Source of the DNA: Amoebophilaceae bacterium
Lineage (GTDB): Bacteria > Bacteroidota > Bacteroidia > Cytophagales > Amoebophilaceae
Length of the DNA: 42,321 nt
NCBI GenBank assembly: GCA_019744995.1
Contig: JAIETQ010000042.1
Coordinates: 1 to 42,321, forward strand
Direction: 5' to 3'
Shown: positions 38,152-42,321 of the stretch, one piece after another
Numbering within the stretch: position 1 is the stretch's first letter
Layout: each line of letters begins with the position of its first letter
The notes under the pieces: generated by a model
What the model was told of the DNA's origin: nothing
The model's input: the letters and a program-made list of their open reading frames with translations, nothing else
The model's database searches: none
Made by a program: the position numbers and the translations under genes

Positions 38152-38601
38152 TTAGTATTTAAGGGTTATTTCCTTTGGTTGTTGAGAAGCATATTTATGA
38201 AGAGATCCCTCACAAACATGTAAACTATGAAACAACACTCTTCCTAATCTATTTTTTGGCAACATACCCTTTACAGCATGTTCTATAATGCGTTTAGGAT
38301 TAGATAACTTAATCTCCTTAGGCGTTGCCTTCTTTAAACCACCAGGATAACCAGAATAGGTAACATATTCTTTTTTACGCTCTTTATTACCTGAAAAACA
38401 AACTTTTTCAGCATTAAGCACAATAATATGATCGCCACAATCTACATGTGGAGTAAAACAAGGCTTATGCTTGCCACGAATCATAAAAGCAACTTGGCTA
38501 GCTAGCCTACCCAATGGCTGGGCAGCAGCATCTAAAATAAATCACTGCTTATCAACACTTTGCTTGTTAGCATATTTCGTTTTATAACTAATACAACTCA
38601 C
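38152..38601 (-). CDS. rplM: 50S ribosomal protein L13, copy 2, with the same in-frame TGA
   Basis: Same sequence as copy 1; TGA at 38542-38544. Confidence 0.88.
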
Positions 38602-38709
38602 TTTTTTTTTAAATAATAAAATCAAACCAATAAAAAAGAGTACCTTACAATACATTGTAGTTATCAACTATACCTCTTAATTATATTAAATACAAATAAA
38701 TAATGAACG

Positions 38710-39972
38710 TTAATGAACAACTACCTCAGTAAATGTATCTAAGGCTAAATATTTTTGTGCCAACTGTCTAATCTCTACAGCCGTTAGGCTGCGCACTTGA
38801 TTCAATAAATTCGTGTAATAACTTTGATCTAACCCATAAAAATAGGCCGACTGGAACTTCTGCATGATGGCAAAAGGATCATTTATGGTCGTTAAAAAAT
38901 GACCTAGTAAATAGTTTTGGACTTTTTCTAACTCTGTAGCATCCACCAAATCACGCTGCAATAGCTCTATTTCTTTATATATCTCTGCTAACGTATCTTG
39001 GGTCATATCTGGTGATACCTCTGTTACAATAGAAAAGTAGCCAGCTCGTTGAAAAGAAGCCAAACTAGAATGAATGCCATAGGTATATCCTTTATCTTCC
39101 CTAATATTATGCATCAAACGAGAACCAAAATAACCTCCTAAGAGTTCATTGACAACCAACATCGGTAAAAAATCGGGATGTTGCTTATTCCATAGTTTTT
39201 TACCTACTATAATGGAAGATTGCACACCTTTCCTTTCTCTATCAACCACTTTATGGGGCTTATAAGGAAACTCGGCCTGAGCGGGCGCTGATACTACTTG
39301 AACCGGTAATTGTTCTAAAAATTGTTGAATGGATTGCAAGGCAGCAGGCGTAACCTGACCACTTACAAAAGCACTACAATCCGCAAATAAAATTTTTTTA
39401 TAATGGAGATGCAAATCTTCTAATTGGATCGCCTCGACATCTGCTAAGTTTAAATGTCTGCCATAGGGATGTTGCTTAGTAAAAAGGGCTTCATAAAATA
39501 GCTTATAGGCCACATATGCATTCTTTTTATCAGCCATTTGAATAGCTTGTGACTTTAGATTTTTAAGCCACTTGAAAGATTTTGCTGGAAAATTAGCCGT
39601 TAATAACAACTCTAACAAAAGATCCAACATGGGTGCTAGATACTTAGTAAGTGTTGAAAGAACGATAGAACAAAAGTCCACTTGAGGCCGAACGGTTATG
39701 GTTGCACCATAGCCATCTATAACATCGGCAATAGCTCGAACGGTTTTATCTTTAGTTCCTTCTAAAAGCATATAAGAAGTAAAATAAGCAGCTCCTGGCT
39801 GTAACTCATAATAACTACCCGATCTAAAGACTAACTCTACTTCTACAATGGGTTGAATGCTTTTATTCAATACATAAAGTGGAAGGTGGTTTTGACAAAC
39901 ATAGTAATCTGGCCAAGGAAAGCTTATATCTTCAATAGCTCTATATGCTGGAAGAATGGTTCTATCAAGCAT
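38710..39972 (-). CDS. M16 family protein, copy 2, lacking HxxEH (possible longer start at 40032)
   Basis: Protein identical to copy 1; open frame extends to MLLAAFLCFNSCLLSIFYFF- at 40032. Confidence 0.88.
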   Translation of the reverse strand: MLDRTILPAYRAIEDISFPWPDYYVCQNHLPLYVLNKSIQPIVEVELVFRSGSYYELQPGAAYFTSYMLLEGTKDKTVRAIADVIDGYGATITVRPQVDFCSIVLSTLTKYLAPMLDLLLELLLTANFPAKSFKWLKNLKSQAIQMADKKNAYVAYKLFYEALFTKQHPYGRHLNLADVEAIQLEDLHLHYKKILFADCSAFVSGQVTPAALQSIQQFLEQLPVQVVSAPAQAEFPYKPHKVVDRERKGVQSSIIVGKKLWNKQHPDFLPMLVVNELLGGYFGSRLMHNIREDKGYTYGIHSSLASFQRAGYFSIVTEVSPDMTQDTLAEIYKEIELLQRDLVDATELEKVQNYLLGHFLTTINDPFAIMQKFQSAYFYGLDQSYYTNLLNQVRSLTAVEIRQLAQKYLALDTFTEVVVH

Positions 39973-40034
39973 AAAAAAATAAAAAATAGAGAGTAGACAG
40001 GAATTAAAGCATAAAAAAGCAGCTAAAAGCAAAC

Positions 40035-40343
40035 CTACTCTCGAATAATAATATATAAATCCTCTTTTTCACGTTTCATATAATATTTTTCACGCGCAAA
40101 CTTTTCTAAACGTTCCTGGCTATGTAAAAGACCTTTTTTTTCTTTTTTTAGCTGTTGAATTTGAGTAGCATAATAGGCATGTTCTTTTTTTAATTGCTGT
40201 AACTGTGCATAAATTTTATACTGAACATATATACTTTGACAGTCAAAAAAAACCATCCATATAACAAAAAAAACAGTTGAAATAACATACGTATTCAACA
40301 GTAATTGCTTAATACGTTGAATTGTATGGACTTGGCTCATCAT
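40035..40343 (-). CDS. DivIC/FtsB-like septum formation initiator family protein
   Basis: Single N-terminal TM, coiled coil YAQLQQLKKEHAYYATQIQQLKKEK, then LEKFAREKYYMKREKEDLYII. Confidence 0.8.
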   Translation of the reverse strand: MMSQVHTIQRIKQLLLNTYVISTVFFVIWMVFFDCQSIYVQYKIYAQLQQLKKEHAYYATQIQQLKKEKKGLLHSQERLEKFAREKYYMKREKEDLYIIIRE

Positions 40344-40374
40344 ACCACTCCTAACAAACCTTTACTAAAAAATG

Positions 40375-40842
40375 TTATTTATCAGCTATAGGCGTAGTAG
40401 ACACCTCTTGAACTCCCTCTGTTGCTTTTTTGGTTCTGCTACGTCTAGTAGTTTTGATCACTTTTTTTTCTTTCACATAGAGCTGATTATAGTCTACCAA
40501 CTCAATCATAGCCATCTTAGCATTATCCCCCACACGATTACCCAGTTTAATGATACGGGTATACCCCCCTGGACGTTGTTCAATTTTTTCTGCAATCTGG
40601 TTAAATAACTCCTTCAGTGGTTCTTTATCCTGGAATATAGAAAAAATCGTTCTTCTAGCATGGGTAGTATCTTTTTTTGTTCTAGTGAGTATGGGCTCAA
40701 CAAACTTTCTCAATTCTTTTGCCTTAGTTAAGGTAGTAACGATGCGTTTATGCATAATTAAAGACTTAGCTAAATTCATAAGCAATGCTTTTCTATGGCC
40801 TGCGGGCCTACCTAGATGATTAACTGTTTTTCTATGTCTCAT
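40375..40842 (-). CDS. rplQ: 50S ribosomal protein L17
   Basis: MRHRKTVNHLGRPAGHRKALLMNLAKSLI, EQRPGGYTRIIKLGNRVGDNAKMAMIELVD. Confidence 0.98.
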   Translation of the reverse strand: MRHRKTVNHLGRPAGHRKALLMNLAKSLIMHKRIVTTLTKAKELRKFVEPILTRTKKDTTHARRTIFSIFQDKEPLKELFNQIAEKIEQRPGGYTRIIKLGNRVGDNAKMAMIELVDYNQLYVKEKKVIKTTRRSRTKKATEGVQEVSTTPIADK

Positions 40843-40880
40843 TTGTTTATATGAATCGCGTTTAAATGTTTTTTAAGAAA

Positions 40881-41867
40881 TCAATCATCTAACTTATACT
40901 TAGAAAGATCCATACCTATCCTTAGGTTTTTTTCTGCGAGCAATTGATCTATTTCATTGCGAGATTTTTTACCAAAATTTCTAAATTTCATCGCATCAAA
41001 ATCTTTAACAGAAACAAGATCCAATAAAGTTTCTATACCTGCTGATTGCAGGCAGTTAAAAACACGCGAAGAACAATTTAACTCACTAATCTGGATACTT
41101 AAATTTCTTTTCATGGTTAAATTAACCTCGTCTAAAATTTGCATTCCCTCCTCTTCTGGTAGTTGCAACTCCATTTCCTGACCACACAACAGATTAAGAT
41201 GACGCATGACTAAACCAGCTGCCTGTTTAATACTTTCCTCTGGGGTAATAGACCCATCTGTTTCTATTTCTAATGTCAACTGCTCATAGTCTATACGTTG
41301 GCCCACACGCATATGCTCTACACGATAGGCTACTTTAACAATAGGAGAAAAAATAGCATCAATAGCAATAACATCTAAAGGATCCTCTTTGGACTTATTT
41401 TCATCAGCCGAAAGATATCCTCTATGCTTAGCTACCTGCAATTCTATATCAAAACTAGCAGACTCATCCAGCCTGCAGATAAGCAGCTCAGGATTTAAAA
41501 CTTCAAAGAATGTAGTAGCCTTAGAAATATCTTCAGCGCGAAACTCATTATTACTTACCCTAACAAAAATCTTACCATCTCCACCTTCTAAAATTCGTTT
41601 GATTCTAACTTGTTTAAGATTCAAAATAATATCTACTAGATCTTCTTGAACTCCTTCAATAGTAGAAAACTCATGGCGGACACCAGAAACTTTAATAGAG
41701 GTGATGGCATAACCTTCTAAAGAAGATAGCAATACACGCCTCAATAAATTTCCAATGGTAGAACCATAACCCTTTTCAAGAGGTCTAAAACTAAAAACAC
41801 CTTGAAAGTTATTGACCTTTTCTAAAAAGATCTTATCAGGCATTTGAAATGCTAATGATGATGACAT
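40881..41867 (-). CDS. rpoA: DNA-directed RNA polymerase subunit alpha
   Basis: FRPLEKGYGSTIGNLLRRVLLSSLEGYAITSIKV, C-terminal FNCLQSAGIETLLDLV..FGKKSRNEI; TGA stop. Confidence 0.98.
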   Translation of the reverse strand: MSSSLAFQMPDKIFLEKVNNFQGVFSFRPLEKGYGSTIGNLLRRVLLSSLEGYAITSIKVSGVRHEFSTIEGVQEDLVDIILNLKQVRIKRILEGGDGKIFVRVSNNEFRAEDISKATTFFEVLNPELLICRLDESASFDIELQVAKHRGYLSADENKSKEDPLDVIAIDAIFSPIVKVAYRVEHMRVGQRIDYEQLTLEIETDGSITPEESIKQAAGLVMRHLNLLCGQEMELQLPEEEGMQILDEVNLTMKRNLSIQISELNCSSRVFNCLQSAGIETLLDLVSVKDFDAMKFRNFGKKSRNEIDQLLAEKNLRIGMDLSKYKLDD

Positions 41868-41918
41868 ACCAACTTTAATTTATAAAACTTATTTAAAAGT
41901 AAAAAGTAAGCATTAAGT

Positions 41919-42321
41919 TTATTTCGAATACAACTCCACGATACTCCGCTCGTTAATTTTTTCTGGTATCTCCGAACGCTGTGGGAAAGAAAGGAATTTA
42001 CCAACCATTTGTGAGGTATCCCACTCTAACCAACCATATTTACTAGACCTACTATTGGTTATATTGGCAACAATTAAGTCCATGGTTTTTGCCTTTTCGG
42101 CTACGCCTATCACATCACCAGGCTTTAAGGTATAGGAAGGAATATTAACTACTTTACCATTAACAGTAATATGCCTATGCGACGTAAGCTGCCTCGCTTC
42201 CATGCGCGTAGAAGCAATACCAAGCCTGTAAACCGTATTATCTAAACGGGCTTCTAAACGTTGAAACATTACCTCCCCTGTATCACCTTTACTCTTAGCT
42301 GATTTTTGAAACAAATTATAA
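41919..42321 (-). CDS. rpsD: 30S ribosomal protein S4 (N-terminus beyond window)
   Basis: RLEARLDNTVYRLGIASTRMEARQLTSHRHITVNGKVVNIPSYTLKPGDVI; frame open to the window edge. Confidence 0.97.
   Translation of the reverse strand, partial: YNLFQKSAKSKGDTGEVMFQRLEARLDNTVYRLGIASTRMEARQLTSHRHITVNGKVVNIPSYTLKPGDVIGVAEKAKTMDLIVANITNSRSSKYGWLEWDTSQMVGKFLSFPQRSEIPEKINERSIVELYSK

Larger units (their letters stand above)
37905..39992. repeat. Direct duplication, copy 2
   Basis: See copy 1 at 35043-37129. Confidence 0.95.

Noticed and set aside
1-42321. tRNA, rRNA or CRISPR array
   Set aside because: Intergenic regions were scanned by eye for T-loop motifs and regularly spaced direct repeats and none was convincing; a tRNAscan/CRISPR search would be needed to exclude them.

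Overview
AT-rich chromosomal window with a Bacteroidetes-type gene complement. Synteny, lipoprotein types and protein character suggest an Amoebophilaceae/Cardinium-like intracellular symbiont, but this is inference and no database was searched. Most genes are housekeeping: a Cys/Met PLP enzyme, birA, rplT-rpmI-infC, pepA, ssb, ddl, clpX-clpP, a photolyase, thrS, an LptF/G permease, tgt, bamA, queA, xerC/D, rpsU, nth, pyrH, tsf, rpsB, rpsI, rplM, an M16-like protein, a DivIC/FtsB-like protein, rplQ, rpoA and a partial rpsD. Points worth a second look: (1) a 667-aa LeuRS-like ORF with the CP1 editing-site signatures but no KMSKS loop, no PAEQ-type region, no zinc-insert segment and no C-terminal domain; (2) a near-perfect ~2.09 kb direct duplication of rpsI'-rplM-M16 separated by a 775-bp unique spacer; (3) an in-frame TGA at the conserved Trp of L13 (rplM) in both copies, although ssb and rpoA use TGA as a normal stop; (4) a set of Cys/His-rich, RING-like proteins with lipoprotein-type leaders, including a canonical RING-H2 next to a tandemly duplicated His-Cys zinc-ligand segment; (5) a dispersed modular palindromic/MITE-like repeat family located at gene 3' ends. 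No tRNA, rRNA, CRISPR array or intact transposase was recognised.
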